Source: Metabacillus crassostreae
GTDB lineage: Bacteria; Bacillota; Bacilli; Bacillales; Bacillaceae
Assembly (NCBI RefSeq): GCF_016908395.1
Contig: NZ_JAFBDU010000003.1
Coordinates: 62,001-126,000, forward strand
Direction: 5' to 3'
DNA: 64,000 nt
Positions 49,118 to 58,643 of this stretch are shown here, one piece after another. Position numbers and translations under genes: made by a program. The stretch's first letter is position 1, and every line of letters begins with the position of its first letter. A model generated the notes under the pieces. It ran no database searches and was not told the DNA's origin. It was given only the letters and a program-made list of their open reading frames with translations.

Positions 49118-50302
49118 CTATTTTAAATCAGATAAAAAGCTTTTTCCGTTAGCTGGCATTTTCACATTAAAATTATCGGCAATCGTTGCCCCTACATCAG
49201 CAAAAGTATTTCTAATGTCTAGCTCACTTCCTGCACCTAATCGTGGGCTATAAACTAGGAGCGGAACATATTCTCTTGTGTGATCTGTTCCATGGTGTAT
49301 CGGATCATTACCATGATCAGCTGTAATAATTAATAAATCTTGTTCAGTTAATGTTTCAAGAACCTGTGTTAATCTAACATCATATTCTTCTAAAGCTTTT
49401 CCATATCCAGCAGGATCTCGTCGATGACCAAATAACGCATCAAAATCTACTAGATTAAGAAAACTCATACCAGTGAAATCCATTGTGATGGTTTCATTTA
49501 ATTTATCCATACCATCCATATTAGAGACTGTTCGTAAAGATTTTGTAATTCCTTCACCGTCAAAAATATCTGATATTTTACCAATTGAAATAACATCATA
49601 GCCACTGTCTTGCAGCTCGTTCATAACTGTTCGTTCAAAAGGCTTTAATGCATAATCATGACGATTAGATGTTCTAGTAAAGTTTCCAGCTGTACCTAGG
49701 AATGGTCGTGCAATAACACGCCCAACCATATACTTTTCATCTAAGGTCATTTCACGAGCGATTTCACAAATTTTATATAGCTCCTCTATTGGAACAATTT
49801 CTTCATGTGCTGCAATTTGCAAAACAGAATCTGCTGATGTATAGACGATTAAAGCACCTGTATTCAAGTGTTCTTCTCCTAGTTCGTCTAGTATTTCTGT
49901 TCCTGAAGCTGGTTTGTTTCCAATCACTTTACGACCTGTCTTTTCTTCTAGAGCGTTAATTAATTCCGGTGGAAAGCCATCTGGAAATACTCGAAACGGC
50001 TGTTCAATATGCAACCCCATAATCTCCCAATGTCCCGTCATTGTATCTTTTCCATTTGAAGCTTCTTGCATTTTTGTATAGTATGCTAACGGTTTTTCTT
50101 GAACCGGTATTCCTTTAATTTCATTTATATTACTTAAACCTAGTTTAGCCATATTAGGCATTTTAAGACCACCCATATGATCTGCTATATGACCTAACGT
50201 ATTTGAACCAATATCATTGAATTTGTCAGCATCAGGTGCTTCACCAATACCAACTGAATCAAGAACAACTAGAAACACACGTTTATATGTATAATTTGAC
50301 AT
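49118..50302 (-). CDS. drm: Phosphopentomutase
   Basis: Enzyme of 394 residues of the alkaline phosphatase superfamily: [14 protein letters not shown] metal site at the N-terminus, the phosphoacceptor threonine in [10 protein letters not shown], and ITADHGNDP at the C-terminus. It interconverts (deoxy)ribose-1- and 5-phosphate, feeding the products of PupG and Pdp into central metabolism. First gene of the salvage operon. Confidence 0.95.
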   Translation of the reverse strand: MSNYTYKRVFLVVLDSVGIGEAPDADKFNDIGSNTLGHIADHMGGLKMPNMAKLGLSNINEIKGIPVQEKPLAYYTKMQEASNGKDTMTGHWEIMGLHIEQPFRVFPDGFPPELINALEEKTGRKVIGNKPASGTEILDELGEEHLNTGALIVYTSADSVLQIAAHEEIVPIEELYKICEIAREMTLDEKYMVGRVIARPFLGTAGNFTRTSNRHDYALKPFERTVMNELQDSGYDVISIGKISDIFDGEGITKSLRTVSNMDGMDKLNETITMDFTGMSFLNLVDFDALFGHRRDPAGYGKALEEYDVRLTQVLETLTEQDLLIITADHGNDPIHHGTDHTREYVPLLVYSPRLGAGSELDIRNTFADVGATIADNFNVKMPANGKSFLSDLK

Positions 50303-50477
50303 TAATATCCTCCTTTTTTATTACCTTCACTTAATGTTCCATAAAGTATTATATTCCATTCGAAACATCAAACTTGTCGGAAGTCTGACAACTACTTCCT
50401 ACCTCCATTATAAACCCCTTTCAAGCTCATTTACAACTTTAAATAAAACTATTTATACTAATGTCTTGATCACGCTA

Positions 50478-50510
50478 AAAAAGCATCTCCACAATTTTGT
50501 GTGATGCTTT
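50478..50510 (-). terminator. Terminator overlapping the xerD stop codon
   Basis: AAAGCATC / GATGCTTT stem with an inner CACA/TGTG pair and T6 on the minus strand. The outer arm reaches the stop codon of xerD. Confidence 0.85.
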
Positions 50511-51403
50511 TAGGCTCTTGGATGAAACTGATTATACACATCTTTCAATCTAGCTTTTGTCACATGTGTATAGATTTGTGTTGTTGATATGTCTGCATGT
50601 CCTAGCATTTCTTGTACCGCTCTTAAGTCTGCACCATTTTCAAGTAAATGAGTAGCAAAGGAATGCCTTAAAGTATGTGGTGTTAATTCATTTTGTATAT
50701 TCGCTTCTATAGCGACTTGCTTTAAGTTCTTCCAAAAACCCTGCCTTGAGATCCGTTTACCATGGTGATTAACAAATAATGCTTCTGTTGGCTCTTTGCT
50801 ATTAAGCAGCTTCGGTCTAGCTTTTTCTATATAATTCATTAACGCTTCTGCTGCAGTCTTTCCTATAGGTACAATTCGCTCTTTATTTCCTTTACCATAA
50901 CAACGAATGAATCCCATTGTTAAGTGAGCATCTGTTAAATTTAAGTCAATCATTTCACTTACTCTAATGCCTGTTGCATATAACAGCTCAAGCATTGCTT
51001 TATCTCGGTATCCAAATGGTGTTGTAAGCTTTGGAGTTTCTAATAATTTCTCTACCTCTTGTAAAGATAGGATTTTTGGAAGACTTCTCTCCAATTGTGG
51101 CGATTCAATTAATACTGAAGGATCCTGGTCAGCTTGTTTTTCTCTTAATAAAAACTGGTGAAGACTTCGTATTGAGGCTGTATGTCTTGCTAATGTTTTA
51201 CTTGATTTTCCAGACTCTTTAAGAAACTTTAAAAATTGAATAATATGAAAACGTGTGACATCATTAAAAGAAACAATTTGTTGCTTTTCAACTAAATGCT
51301 TTTGATAGCTTTTCAAATCACGTTCATAAGAGATAATTGTATTATTTGATAGACCTCTTTCTACGATTAAGTAGTGTATAAAATCTTTAATTTGATCTTT
51401 CAA
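50510..51403 (-). CDS. xerD: XerD-type tyrosine recombinase (RipX)
   Basis: Site-specific recombinase of 297 residues with an N-terminal SAM-like core-binding domain (1-90) and a catalytic domain. The catalytic arginine is in ATGIRVSE, with [24 protein letters not shown] and the final tyrosine nucleophile. With XerC (CodV) it resolves chromosome dimers at dif. TTG start 51403, GGGGAG 9 nt upstream, inside the end of yqzK. Confidence 0.94.
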   Translation of the reverse strand: MKDQIKDFIHYLIVERGLSNNTIISYERDLKSYQKHLVEKQQIVSFNDVTRFHIIQFLKFLKESGKSSKTLARHTASIRSLHQFLLREKQADQDPSVLIESPQLERSLPKILSLQEVEKLLETPKLTTPFGYRDKAMLELLYATGIRVSEMIDLNLTDAHLTMGFIRCYGKGNKERIVPIGKTAAEALMNYIEKARPKLLNSKEPTEALFVNHHGKRISRQGFWKNLKQVAIEANIQNELTPHTLRHSFATHLLENGADLRAVQEMLGHADISTTQIYTHVTKARLKDVYNQFHPRA

Positions 51404-51409
51404 GTTTTT

Positions 51410-51637
51410 CTACTCCCCATTGTCAATAAAAAAAATAAACCTGTTTAACCAGCTATCATCTTCATTATTGACCATATTGGTTACCTTTAAAGCAGCACCT
51501 TCTGGTTGGTCATAACGATGAATTTCTTGGTACTCTAAGTTCACCCAAATGATAGCATAATAGAATAAAATCGTAAATCCAGTGAATAAAATAAACACCT
51601 TCATCATATCTCTAAATGTTCTAAACCATCTAATCAT
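51410..51637 (-). CDS. yqzK: YqzK, small membrane protein (DUF4227)
   Basis: Protein of 75 residues with one transmembrane helix (about 12-31) and a short extracytoplasmic part. The function is unknown. It lies between fur and xerD as in B. subtilis, and its end carries the xerD ribosome-binding site, so the pair is probably co-transcribed. Confidence 0.85.
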   Translation of the reverse strand: MIRWFRTFRDMMKVFILFTGFTILFYYAIIWVNLEYQEIHRYDQPEGAALKVTNMVNNEDDSWLNRFIFFIDNGE

Positions 51638-51790
51638 TAAGTAACCTCCAAAATCAAGTTATATCATATATTGGATAAAGGGATGATTATTAGAAGATAT
51701 GCCAAAAAGGACAAACTTTATACATGGTTTTTAATGAATTTTCGTATTTATTTCTACAGGGGAACCTAGATTGTCAAATAGCCCAAAAGC

Positions 51791-51819
51791 AAAAAGCCTA
51801 ACCTTTATAAGCTAGACTT
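51791..51819 (-). terminator. Terminator after fur
   Basis: Stem of eight to nine pairs including G-U pairs (AGTCTAGC with GGTTAGGCT on the minus strand) followed by TTTTTG. Confidence 0.6.
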
Positions 51820-51823
51820 CGTT

Positions 51824-52297
51824 TTATCCGTTATCATCATTATTTGATTCATCTTCAACCTTATCTTGACATTTCGTACATATACCATGAAATGTTAGAC
51901 GGTGATCTTTAATTTTAAATTTAAAGTCTCTTTCGACGATCTCTTCTACATCTTCAAGTAGATCATCCTCTATTTCAGCGACAGATCCACATTCGATACA
52001 TACTAGATGATGATGAAAATGAGCTGCTCCTTCTTTACGAAGATCGTATCTAGAAACCCCATCTCCAAAATTTATCTTATCAACAACTTTTAATTCAGTT
52101 AAAAGTTCTAGCGTTCTATAAACTGTTGCAAGTCCAATTTCAGGTGCTTTTTCCTTGACAAGAAGATAAACATCTTCTGCACTTAAATGGTCTTCCTCAT
52201 TTTCCAATAGCACTCGAACAGTTGCTTCACGCTGTGGTGTTAACTTATAGCTAGCAGAATGCAACTGCTTCTTAATCCGATCAATGCGGTTTTCCAT
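51824..52297 (-). CDS. fur: Fur, ferric uptake regulator
   Basis: Iron-responsive repressor of 157 residues with an N-terminal winged helix (LTPQREATVRVLLE, GLATVYRTLELL) and metal sites HFHHHLVCIECG and CTKCQ. It represses siderophore and iron uptake genes when loaded with Fe(II). Adjacent to yqzK-xerD and spoIIM. A PerR-like box precedes the promoter. Confidence 0.95.
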   Translation of the reverse strand: MENRIDRIKKQLHSASYKLTPQREATVRVLLENEEDHLSAEDVYLLVKEKAPEIGLATVYRTLELLTELKVVDKINFGDGVSRYDLRKEGAAHFHHHLVCIECGSVAEIEDDLLEDVEEIVERDFKFKIKDHRLTFHGICTKCQDKVEDESNNDDNG

Positions 52298-52332
52298 AAC
52301 TACTTTTCCTCCCTCGCCGCGTTCCCAAAACT

Positions 52333-52362
52333 ATTATATATCAAATAAGAGGAAAGTGTCCA
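52333..52362 (-). promoter_or_regulatory. Promoter of fur
   Basis: Minus-strand TGGACA (52362-52357), an 18-bp spacer and TATAAT (52338-52333), 36 bp upstream of the fur ATG. Confidence 0.6.
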
Positions 52363-52363
52363 A

Positions 52364-52378
52364 CTAAAATGATTATAA
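52364..52378 (-). promoter_or_regulatory. PerR-box-like operator upstream of fur
   Basis: Minus-strand TTATAATCATTTTAG differs from the PerR consensus TTATAATnATTATAA at only two positions and directly precedes the fur -35. fur is a known PerR target in B. subtilis. Confidence 0.6.
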
Positions 52379-52415
52379 TCTAATAAAGATAAAGGTTATT
52401 ATTTAATAATTATTA

Positions 52416-53069
52416 TTATTTACTAACAAACTCAACAACATTTTTCATTAAGAAAGGTGATGCATATGCCTCAAACCCAGAAGCAACAATAGCAAGAACA
52501 CCAATAAATAAAAATACTGAAGCATATCTCATAAATAATGAGAAAGGAGCTTCCATATTATTGGTTTTCTTCACAAACAGCTGCCTAATTATTTTTAGTG
52601 TAAACGATATTGCAACAGCTGACATTAATATAAATGCTGGTATAAGTAAGATATTTTGTGGCAGAACAGTAACAAAAGATAATAAAAACCCTTTGAGTCC
52701 TAATTGGTTAACTAAAAAACCTACCGTAAATCCTACTACCATACCTTTAATAAATAACATAACTAATATTACGGGTAATCCTATGATCGAAATTCCTAAT
52801 ATCCACATAAGTCCTAAATATTTCAAATTATGAAAGAAGCTCTGTTGAAACATATCTGCTGAGCTTGCTACCTTTCCTTCGGCTACTTGTCCAAAAAATC
52901 TGTTTAAATAGTAATATAAATCCTCTTTCTGACTCAAATTCATACTATTTACAATTATGGCTCCAAAAATAACCCCCATTAAAAATAACACAAATACAAA
53001 TAAATATATGGACGAATGCTCCTTAAGGTGCTGCTTCATCATTGCACTTAATGGCAGTTGTTTACGCAT
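52416..53069 (-). CDS. spoIIM: SpoIIM, stage II sporulation membrane protein
   Basis: Protein of 217 residues with four to five membrane helices and a conserved stretch NSMNLSQ near residue 42. It is part of the SpoIIDMP machine that drives engulfment by peptidoglycan hydrolysis. Start ATG 53069 has GGGAGG 8 nt upstream; the ATG two codons earlier sits too close to it. Located beside fur as in B. subtilis. Confidence 0.92.
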   Translation of the reverse strand: MRKQLPLSAMMKQHLKEHSSIYLFVFVLFLMGVIFGAIIVNSMNLSQKEDLYYYLNRFFGQVAEGKVASSADMFQQSFFHNLKYLGLMWILGISIIGLPVILVMLFIKGMVVGFTVGFLVNQLGLKGFLLSFVTVLPQNILLIPAFILMSAVAISFTLKIIRQLFVKKTNNMEAPFSLFMRYASVFLFIGVLAIVASGFEAYASPFLMKNVVEFVSK

Positions 53070-53194
53070 AATCATTTCCTCCCGTCATTCACTTACTAGA
53101 GTATATGAGAGGACTAGCATTCTATGACTCAAAATTGGTTTTCTTTTCTAGTTACCCTAGTTTATACTAATTAAAAATGTAAGGGTGTGATTTG

Positions 53195-53758
53195 ATGAAT
53201 CCTATATTACTAGATTTCCCTTCAGAGTTTACAACTAAACGACTTTTCCTTAGAGCTCCACAATATGGAGATGGTATAGCAGTGAATGCTGCTATTTGTG
53301 CATCAATTAAAGAATTAAAACCATGGATGCCATTTGCGCAACAACTTCCAAAGGTGGAGGAAACTGAAAGTAATATTCGAGAAGCGATGGCAAAGTTTAT
53401 ATTAAGAGAAGATTTGCGTTTCCTTATTTTCGACCGTTTCACAGATGAGTTTATTGGTAGTACCGGTTTACATCGGATAAAATGGAATGTCCCTACTTGT
53501 GAAATTGGATATTGGATTGATTCAAGATTTAGTGGAAAAGGATATATAACTGAAGCTGTTGAAGGCTTAATCCATTTCGCAGTTAATGAACTAAAAACAA
53601 AACGAATTGAAATTAGATGTGATACTAATAATGATAGAAGTAAAAAAATCCCCGAGAAGCTTGATTTCACACTAGAAGGGACATTTCGCCAAAATAATTT
53701 GTCAGCAGATGGTGAGTATGTGCGAGATACATATGTTTTCGCTAAGGTGTTTTCGTGA
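53195..53758 (+). CDS. RimJ/RimL-like GNAT acetyltransferase
   Basis: Acetyltransferase of 187 residues with TKRLFLRAP, EIGYWIDSRFSGKGYITEAV (acetyl-CoA loop about residues 100-115) and a C-terminal GTFRQNNLSADGEYVRD block, typical of ribosomal-protein-type N-acetyltransferases. Substrate unknown. Start ATG 53195; the preceding TTG has poorer spacing to AAGGG. Convergent with yqxK and not obviously part of an operon. Confidence 0.87.
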   Translation: MNPILLDFPSEFTTKRLFLRAPQYGDGIAVNAAICASIKELKPWMPFAQQLPKVEETESNIREAMAKFILREDLRFLIFDRFTDEFIGSTGLHRIKWNVPTCEIGYWIDSRFSGKGYITEAVEGLIHFAVNELKTKRIEIRCDTNNDRSKKIPEKLDFTLEGTFRQNNLSADGEYVRDTYVFAKVFS

Positions 53759-53823
53759 TCTTATTCCTTGATACTTAAAAAATGATCATTCAAAGGAGAA
53801 TTACAACAAGTAATTCTCCTCAT

Positions 53824-54990
53824 CTAAACTCCAGTAACCTTTCCATATGTTCCTCCACCACCTGATGATACTTGAAGTTTTCCTTCTCTTGCTGCAATGA
53901 TAAATTCTACAAGCTTGTTTGGTACAACTTTTTGAAGCTCTTCTTTTGGAACGTGATGTAGGATATTCATTTCAGTACCAAACAGGTCCTTTAATTTATC
54001 TAATGTCTTCGGTCCAACACCAGGTATAAATTGTAATGGCACTTGATGTATATATGGAGGACGATTTTTATTATTTTCACGATTACCGGCTAACTCCTGT
54101 ATTCGCTTTGAAACACCTTTAGTAAATCGAATACTTCCGCAATGGCTACATTCTACTTCATTTAACTCTGGCTTTAAGCCGCATTTTTCACAAGTAGTTT
54201 CATAATATTTACCTAAGTAAGGATTTAACCCGTAATTCGCTTGAACAGCTCTGCCCTCTTTAGAATGCAAAGCTTTTTGTAACTCGAGGAAGCTTGGCTC
54301 CTTTAAAAGTAGCTTTTGGTATTCACGAGCAATTTTCGGTAATGAATGTGCATCTGAATTTGTTAAAAAAGTAAACTGATGTAATTCTTCTATTTTGTCA
54401 GCCATTAATGTATCTGAGCTTAACCCTAATTCAACAGCATCAATTAATGAAGGAGAAAATATTTCTGTTAATGAAACACTCACTCCACTGCCATATAAGC
54501 TTTTGTGAGGTGTGAAAATATGCGCAGGTATAAATAGCCCGCCTAATTCTTTTGCATATTTCTGAAGATTTTCTCCTGTTTCATATATTCTCTGTGAGCT
54601 AAGTGTAATATTCTTAAGTCTTGATGAAATCCATATAGAAAATTGCTTCATTTTTTCTAGTGTTGGCATAAAAACTAAAACATGTACAGGTCCTTTACAG
54701 GTATTATCATAAAGTTCAAGCTCACTGCCGAGAATTAATGTTGTATTTTGAAACCTAATACCTCCATCATCTAATTCATAACACTCACCTTCCTCAATAA
54801 GCTTAGTTAATGTTAGCAATACCTCTGGAACATGACAATCGATTATCCCGATGATATCAATTCCTTTATGGTCACTTGCTTCAACTAATATATTTTCAAG
54901 TGTTAATGAACGTGACGCTGTTATTTTCACTGGTTTTCCAGACTTTGTTTGTCCGATATGAATATGTAAATCAGCAAAATAGCTATTCAT
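53824..54990 (-). CDS. yqxK: YqxK, endonuclease Q-like PHP protein
   Basis: Protein of 388 residues: PHP phosphoesterase domain (FADLHIHIG near residues 5-13, DCHVPE, HAHIF-type metal residues), a C4 zinc motif (CEKCG, CSHCG at about 271-289) and a helix-hairpin-helix (IPGVGPKTLDKL). This architecture matches endonuclease Q, which nicks DNA at deaminated bases. The ATG at 54990 has no ribosome-binding site at normal distance (GGAGGG lies about 15 nt away); an in-frame ATT at 54999 has spacing 6, so a rare AUU start is possible. Confidence 0.85.
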   Translation of the reverse strand: MNSYFADLHIHIGQTKSGKPVKITASRSLTLENILVEASDHKGIDIIGIIDCHVPEVLLTLTKLIEEGECYELDDGGIRFQNTTLILGSELELYDNTCKGPVHVLVFMPTLEKMKQFSIWISSRLKNITLSSQRIYETGENLQKYAKELGGLFIPAHIFTPHKSLYGSGVSVSLTEIFSPSLIDAVELGLSSDTLMADKIEELHQFTFLTNSDAHSLPKIAREYQKLLLKEPSFLELQKALHSKEGRAVQANYGLNPYLGKYYETTCEKCGLKPELNEVECSHCGSIRFTKGVSKRIQELAGNRENNKNRPPYIHQVPLQFIPGVGPKTLDKLKDLFGTEMNILHHVPKEELQKVVPNKLVEFIIAAREGKLQVSSGGGGTYGKVTGV

Positions 54991-55026
54991 CTCTTGAATA
55001 GAACACCCTCCTTTAAATAGCTTTTA

Positions 55027-55581
55027 CTATCTTTGTTCTCTTTTTTGCAAAAGCTGTAAGTATTGAACTGCATAAGCTGTTTTTGCATCAAAAATTTGTT
55101 GAGTGACGATCATTTCCTGCGCTTCTTCTAGCGTGATTTCCAGTACTTCTACAAATTCATCTTCATCTAACTCTGCTTTATTTGTTAGTTTTTCCAAATT
55201 CTTTGCAATAAATAAATGGACAAGTTCATCAGCAAAACCAGGTGATGTGTAAAAAGAGATTAATGGCTCTAATTCTTCACATGTATACCCTGTTTCCTCC
55301 TCCAGCTCTCTTTTAGCCGTTGTTATTGGTTCTTCCCCTTTTTCAAGCTTTCCTGCTGGTATTTCAACAATTGTTCGTCCAAGTGGCTTACGATATTGCT
55401 CGACCATCACAATTTTATGATCATTAGTAAGCGCTAATACCGCTACTGCACCTGGGTGTTTGACAATTTCTCTTGTACTTGTTTTCCCATTTGGCAATTC
55501 GACTTCTTCTACATATAAATCAATAACTCTTCCTTTAAAAATCTCTTTCGAAGATATTGTTGTTTCTTTTAAGTTTTCCAC
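55027..55581 (-). CDS. nudF: ADP-ribose pyrophosphatase (NudF)
   Basis: Nudix hydrolase of 184 residues with the box GKLEKGEEPxxTAxRELEEETGY at about residues 76-98, cutting ADP-ribose to AMP and ribose-5-phosphate. I start at GTG 55581 with AGGAG 8 nt upstream; a GTG at 55590 lies on that site. Divergent from mciZ, as in the B. subtilis nudF-mciZ-yqkF region. Confidence 0.93.
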   Translation of the reverse strand: MENLKETTISSKEIFKGRVIDLYVEEVELPNGKTSTREIVKHPGAVAVLALTNDHKIVMVEQYRKPLGRTIVEIPAGKLEKGEEPITTAKRELEEETGYTCEELEPLISFYTSPGFADELVHLFIAKNLEKLTNKAELDEDEFVEVLEITLEEAQEMIVTQQIFDAKTAYAVQYLQLLQKREQR

Positions 55582-55653
55582 ATGATCCACTCCTGTTCTA
55601 CATACTTTTTGATCTTCATATATTCTATCATACCTTACTGGAAGGGAATGGAT

Positions 55654-55833
55654 ATGAAAGTGAAAATCTATCGAAACGATAAAGGCATCGTCTTAATAGG
55701 AAAACCCCATGAAATTCAAGCTAAATTAAAGGAGTATGTTAAATTATACGAAACATTAGATCAACTGATTCAAAGTAAGAATACGAGAAAAGGGAGAGTT
55801 CTTCTTTCTCCAACCTACAAGCTTAGTGATTGA
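55654..55833 (+). CDS. mciZ: MciZ, mother-cell inhibitor of FtsZ (extended form)
   Basis: A 59-residue protein. Residues 1-28 (MKVKIYRNDKGIVLIGK, then EIQAKLKEY) align with B. subtilis MciZ, a 40-residue peptide that caps FtsZ filaments in the mother cell under sigma-E. This homologue carries about 19 extra C-terminal residues that are basic then Ser/Thr-rich. The start is chosen at ATG 55654, 7 nt after GGAAGGGA; longer readings upstream lack a site. I did not find a clear sigma-E promoter. The location between nudF and yqkF supports the identification. Confidence 0.82.
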   Translation: MKVKIYRNDKGIVLIGKPHEIQAKLKEYVKLYETLDQLIQSKNTRKGRVLLSPTYKLSD

Positions 55834-55903
55834 TTCTTATCATTTGATTTTCCCATCGCTTTATACTACCCTCAACATAAAGACTCTAGAGGAGTGATAA
55901 GCT

Positions 55904-56812
55904 TTGCGAAAAAGACAGCTTGGGAATTCAGATTTATATGTAAGTGAAATTGGATTAGGCTGCATGTCACTAGGAGATAATGAACAGCACGCTCTCTCTT
56001 TAATTGACAAAGCAATTGATGTAGGAATTAATTATCTAGATACAGCTGATTTATATGATTTCGGAAAAAATGAAGAATTAGTTGGAAAAGCAATTAGAAA
56101 TCATCGACATGATATCGTATTGGCAACAAAAGCAGGTAATCGCTGGAAAGAAGATAAATCTGGCTGGACTTGGGACCCTTCAAAAAAATACATAAAAAAA
56201 GCTGTTAAGCATAGCTTAAAGCGCCTACAAACAGATTATATTGATTTGTATCAACTCCATGGTGGAACAATTGAAGATAATATCGATGAAACAATCGAAG
56301 CCTTTGAGGAATTAAAACAAGAAGGACTTATCCGTTACTATGGTATTTCATCTATTCGCCCAAATGTGATTAAAGATTATCTAAATAAATCAAACATTGT
56401 ATCCATTATGATGCAATATAGCCTGCTAGATCGACGTCCTGAAGAGCTGTTTCACCTTATAAATGAGCATAATGTAAGTGTAATAGCTCGCGGCCCACTT
56501 GCAAAAGGGCTTTTAACAGAAAAACCTTTGTCCTCTAAATTACAAACTGAAAACTATCTTTCCTACTCAAAGGATGAGCTAAAAACACTACTTAGTGAAC
56601 TTGAAGCAATAGATTCTCCACTAACAATGACAGAGCTTGCCCTTCAATATTGTCTTTATGAAGAAACGGTTGGTGCTGTTATTCCTGGAGCTAGTAAACT
56701 TCAACAATTACTTGAAAATGCAGCTGCTGGAGATGCCAGTCCCTTAAATGCTGACACTTATCATAAGCTCCAGCAAATTGCTAAACAAGATAAGTATGAG
56801 CAACACCGATAG
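55904..56812 (+). CDS. yqkF: YqkF, aldo/keto reductase
   Basis: NADPH-dependent reductase of 302 residues with the AKR barrel. Catalytic Asp-Tyr are in YLDTADLYDFGKNE (about 45-58), lysine in LATKAGNRW, and IPGASK near the cofactor phosphate site. The physiological substrate is unknown. TTG start 55904 with GGAG 9 nt upstream. Convergent with yqkE across a terminator. Confidence 0.9.
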   Translation: MRKRQLGNSDLYVSEIGLGCMSLGDNEQHALSLIDKAIDVGINYLDTADLYDFGKNEELVGKAIRNHRHDIVLATKAGNRWKEDKSGWTWDPSKKYIKKAVKHSLKRLQTDYIDLYQLHGGTIEDNIDETIEAFEELKQEGLIRYYGISSIRPNVIKDYLNKSNIVSIMMQYSLLDRRPEELFHLINEHNVSVIARGPLAKGLLTEKPLSSKLQTENYLSYSKDELKTLLSELEAIDSPLTMTELALQYCLYEETVGAVIPGASKLQQLLENAAAGDASPLNADTYHKLQQIAKQDKYEQHR

Positions 56813-56838
56813 ATAGTAACTACAATATTCAAATAGAA

Positions 56839-56870
56839 GAGCTTAGTAGAATTTTCACTTCTCTAAGCTC
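56839..56870. terminator. Bidirectional terminator between yqkF and yqkE
   Basis: GAGCTTAG / CTAAGCTC stem with a 16-nt loop, followed by TATTTT on the + strand. Confidence 0.65.
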
Positions 56871-56885
56871 TATTTTAACGCATTT

Positions 56886-57119
56886 TCACTTATACTCTTT
56901 CCATGATAACGAGCTTTCGTTTAATAATTCTTCAAAGCTTTTGTTTTTTTCTTTCTGTTTTCGCTCTTCTATTTTTTTCTTCTCAAGCTCAGCCTCTTTT
57001 TCTTCTTGCTCCTTTGTTAAACCTTTTTTCACTGCTTTTAATTGCTCTAATAAATCGCTATTTAAATGATCTGAAACAGATACGTTTTTATCATCTTTTT
57101 GCTTTTTCGATTTTCTCAT
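56886..57119 (-). CDS. yqkE: YqkE (DUF3886), small charged coiled-coil protein
   Basis: Protein of 77 residues, mostly Lys and Glu, predicted as one long helix or coiled coil (about 20-62) ending ELLNESSLSWKEYK. Function unknown. Gene order yqkF-yqkE-yqkD matches B. subtilis. Confidence 0.82.
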   Translation of the reverse strand: MRKSKKQKDDKNVSVSDHLNSDLLEQLKAVKKGLTKEQEEKEAELEKKKIEERKQKEKNKSFEELLNESSLSWKEYK

Positions 57120-57337
57120 CTTTGCTACCCCTCTTTTCTAAACTTTTCTTAAAATTATAGGTATAACATTGTATAAATATCAAGCATTAGACATTGATCT
57201 TCTAAAATTTCAACCATGAATAAATACAAGAATACTGCCAAAAGGATAAATGTATCTTATTGAAACGACATCTTAAACACCCTGTATATTTTATTACCAT
57301 TACTGACATTTTATATGGTAGGAAGGAGTGATTAATC

Positions 57338-57457
57338 ATGGCAAAACAACAGAGTCAAAAAGGGAAACCTAATGCTGATACATCTAAAAAGATGATGGCT
57401 GCTGAAGAGATGGAAAAGGCTATTCATCCTACTAAGAGACAAAATTCTGAGCAATAA
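57338..57457 (+). CDS. Small basic protein of unknown function (39 residues)
   Basis: ATG 57338 follows AAGGAG with good spacing and the 39-residue frame ends 5 nt before a strong terminator, both signs of a real gene. The product begins MAKQQSQKGKPNADTSKKMM and is rich in Lys, Gln and Ala with no hydrophobic segment. Its size and composition recall small spore or DNA-associated proteins, but I recognise no family. It lies between yqkE and yqkD. Confidence 0.65.
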   Translation: MAKQQSQKGKPNADTSKKMMAAEEMEKAIHPTKRQNSEQ

Positions 57458-57461
57458 CCCA

Positions 57462-57490
57462 AAAGGAACCATTCTGTTGGTTCCTTTTTT
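57462..57490 (+). terminator. Terminator after the 39-residue gene
   Basis: AAAGGAACC / GGTTCCTTT perfect stem, 8-nt loop, T6. Confidence 0.88.
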
Positions 57491-57642
57491 AGTAGATAAG
57501 ATAGTATATAATGTTTTAATGCCAAACTCCAGGTACATTGACTCTAGCGGAAAAATAACACCCATTCATATCACGTTTACTACCTAATTTATGATATTAT
57601 TCGTATAGATGAACGAATCAATAAGGTAAGGAGTTAATTTTC

Positions 57643-58548
57643 ATGAAAAAACTTGTAATTGGTCTACTCATCTTTTTTTCTTATGTTTTTATCATCGGAT
57701 TTTTCTTTACGAATAAAATGATGTATATCAAGAAGAAAACAGATAAAGAACTAATTGATCGTGATACAAATTTCGGACTATTTAATCAACGTGAGTATGA
57801 AGAATTAGAAAAGCGACATTTTTCAATTCCATCCAAATTCGGTTATAACATTAAAGGATCACTTATTGCTCCCTATCAACACAATCGGTATATGATTATA
57901 TGTCATGGAGTGACTGTTAACAGACTTAATTCTGTTAAATACATGAATCTTTTTTTACAAAAAGGTTGGAATGTTGTGATTTATGATCATCGAAGACATG
58001 GAGAAAGCGGTGGTAAAACAACTAGCTATGGTCATTACGAAAAGTTTGATCTGCAATCTGTTGTTCATTGGCTAAAAACAGAAGTTGACGACTCCATTTT
58101 ATTAGGTATTCATGGTGAATCAATGGGTGCTGTTACAACTTTGCTTTATGCAGGTATGGTTGAGGATGGTGCTGATTTTTATATAGCTGACTGCCCCTTT
58201 TCTGAGCTAGAGGCTCAGCTTCTATTTCGCCTAAAAGTTGAATTTAAGATCCCTAGTGTGTTTATTATGCCCATTGCGAAGCCTTTTGTGAAACTTCGTG
58301 ATCGTTACACTATTCAAGAGGTATCTCCATTGAACGCTGTACAAAATATTACAAATCCTGTTCTTTTTATTCATAGTAAAGACGATGATTATATACCTGC
58401 TGAAATGTCCAAACAGCTATATCAACAAAAAAAGGGAGCTAAAAAGCTCTTCATTGCAGAAAACGGATCTCATGCTATGTCATACACCACCAACCGCGAG
58501 GAATATTCTAATGTTGTGGATGAATTTCTTAAAGAAATTGGTTTGTAG
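57643..58548 (+). CDS. yqkD: YqkD, membrane-anchored alpha/beta hydrolase
   Basis: Hydrolase of 301 residues with an N-terminal membrane helix (5-23). The nucleophile elbow is GIHGESMGA (serine near residue 164), an HGV oxyanion motif follows in ICHGVTVN, and the catalytic Asp and His lie near the C-terminus (KDDDYIP, NGSHAMS). Substrate unknown. Good AAGGAG before ATG 57643. Confidence 0.88.
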   Translation: MKKLVIGLLIFFSYVFIIGFFFTNKMMYIKKKTDKELIDRDTNFGLFNQREYEELEKRHFSIPSKFGYNIKGSLIAPYQHNRYMIICHGVTVNRLNSVKYMNLFLQKGWNVVIYDHRRHGESGGKTTSYGHYEKFDLQSVVHWLKTEVDDSILLGIHGESMGAVTTLLYAGMVEDGADFYIADCPFSELEAQLLFRLKVEFKIPSVFIMPIAKPFVKLRDRYTIQEVSPLNAVQNITNPVLFIHSKDDDYIPAEMSKQLYQQKKGAKKLFIAENGSHAMSYTTNREEYSNVVDEFLKEIGL

Positions 58549-58643
58549 AATTTAACCGGTACTATTCCGCCCTTAGTATCGTGCCTTTGTATCTTACATA
58601 ACAAATACCTTAACTGAAAGGAGAAACAGTCCAGTGTAAATTT

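Noticed and set aside
53167-53670. 167-codon frame opposite the RimJ-like acetyltransferase
   Set aside because: The + strand frame has clear family motifs; the opposite one has none and begins without a ribosome-binding site.
55582-55653. Longer N-terminus for mciZ
   Set aside because: Upstream codons overlap the nudF start region and lack a ribosome-binding site; the homologous part begins at ATG 55654.
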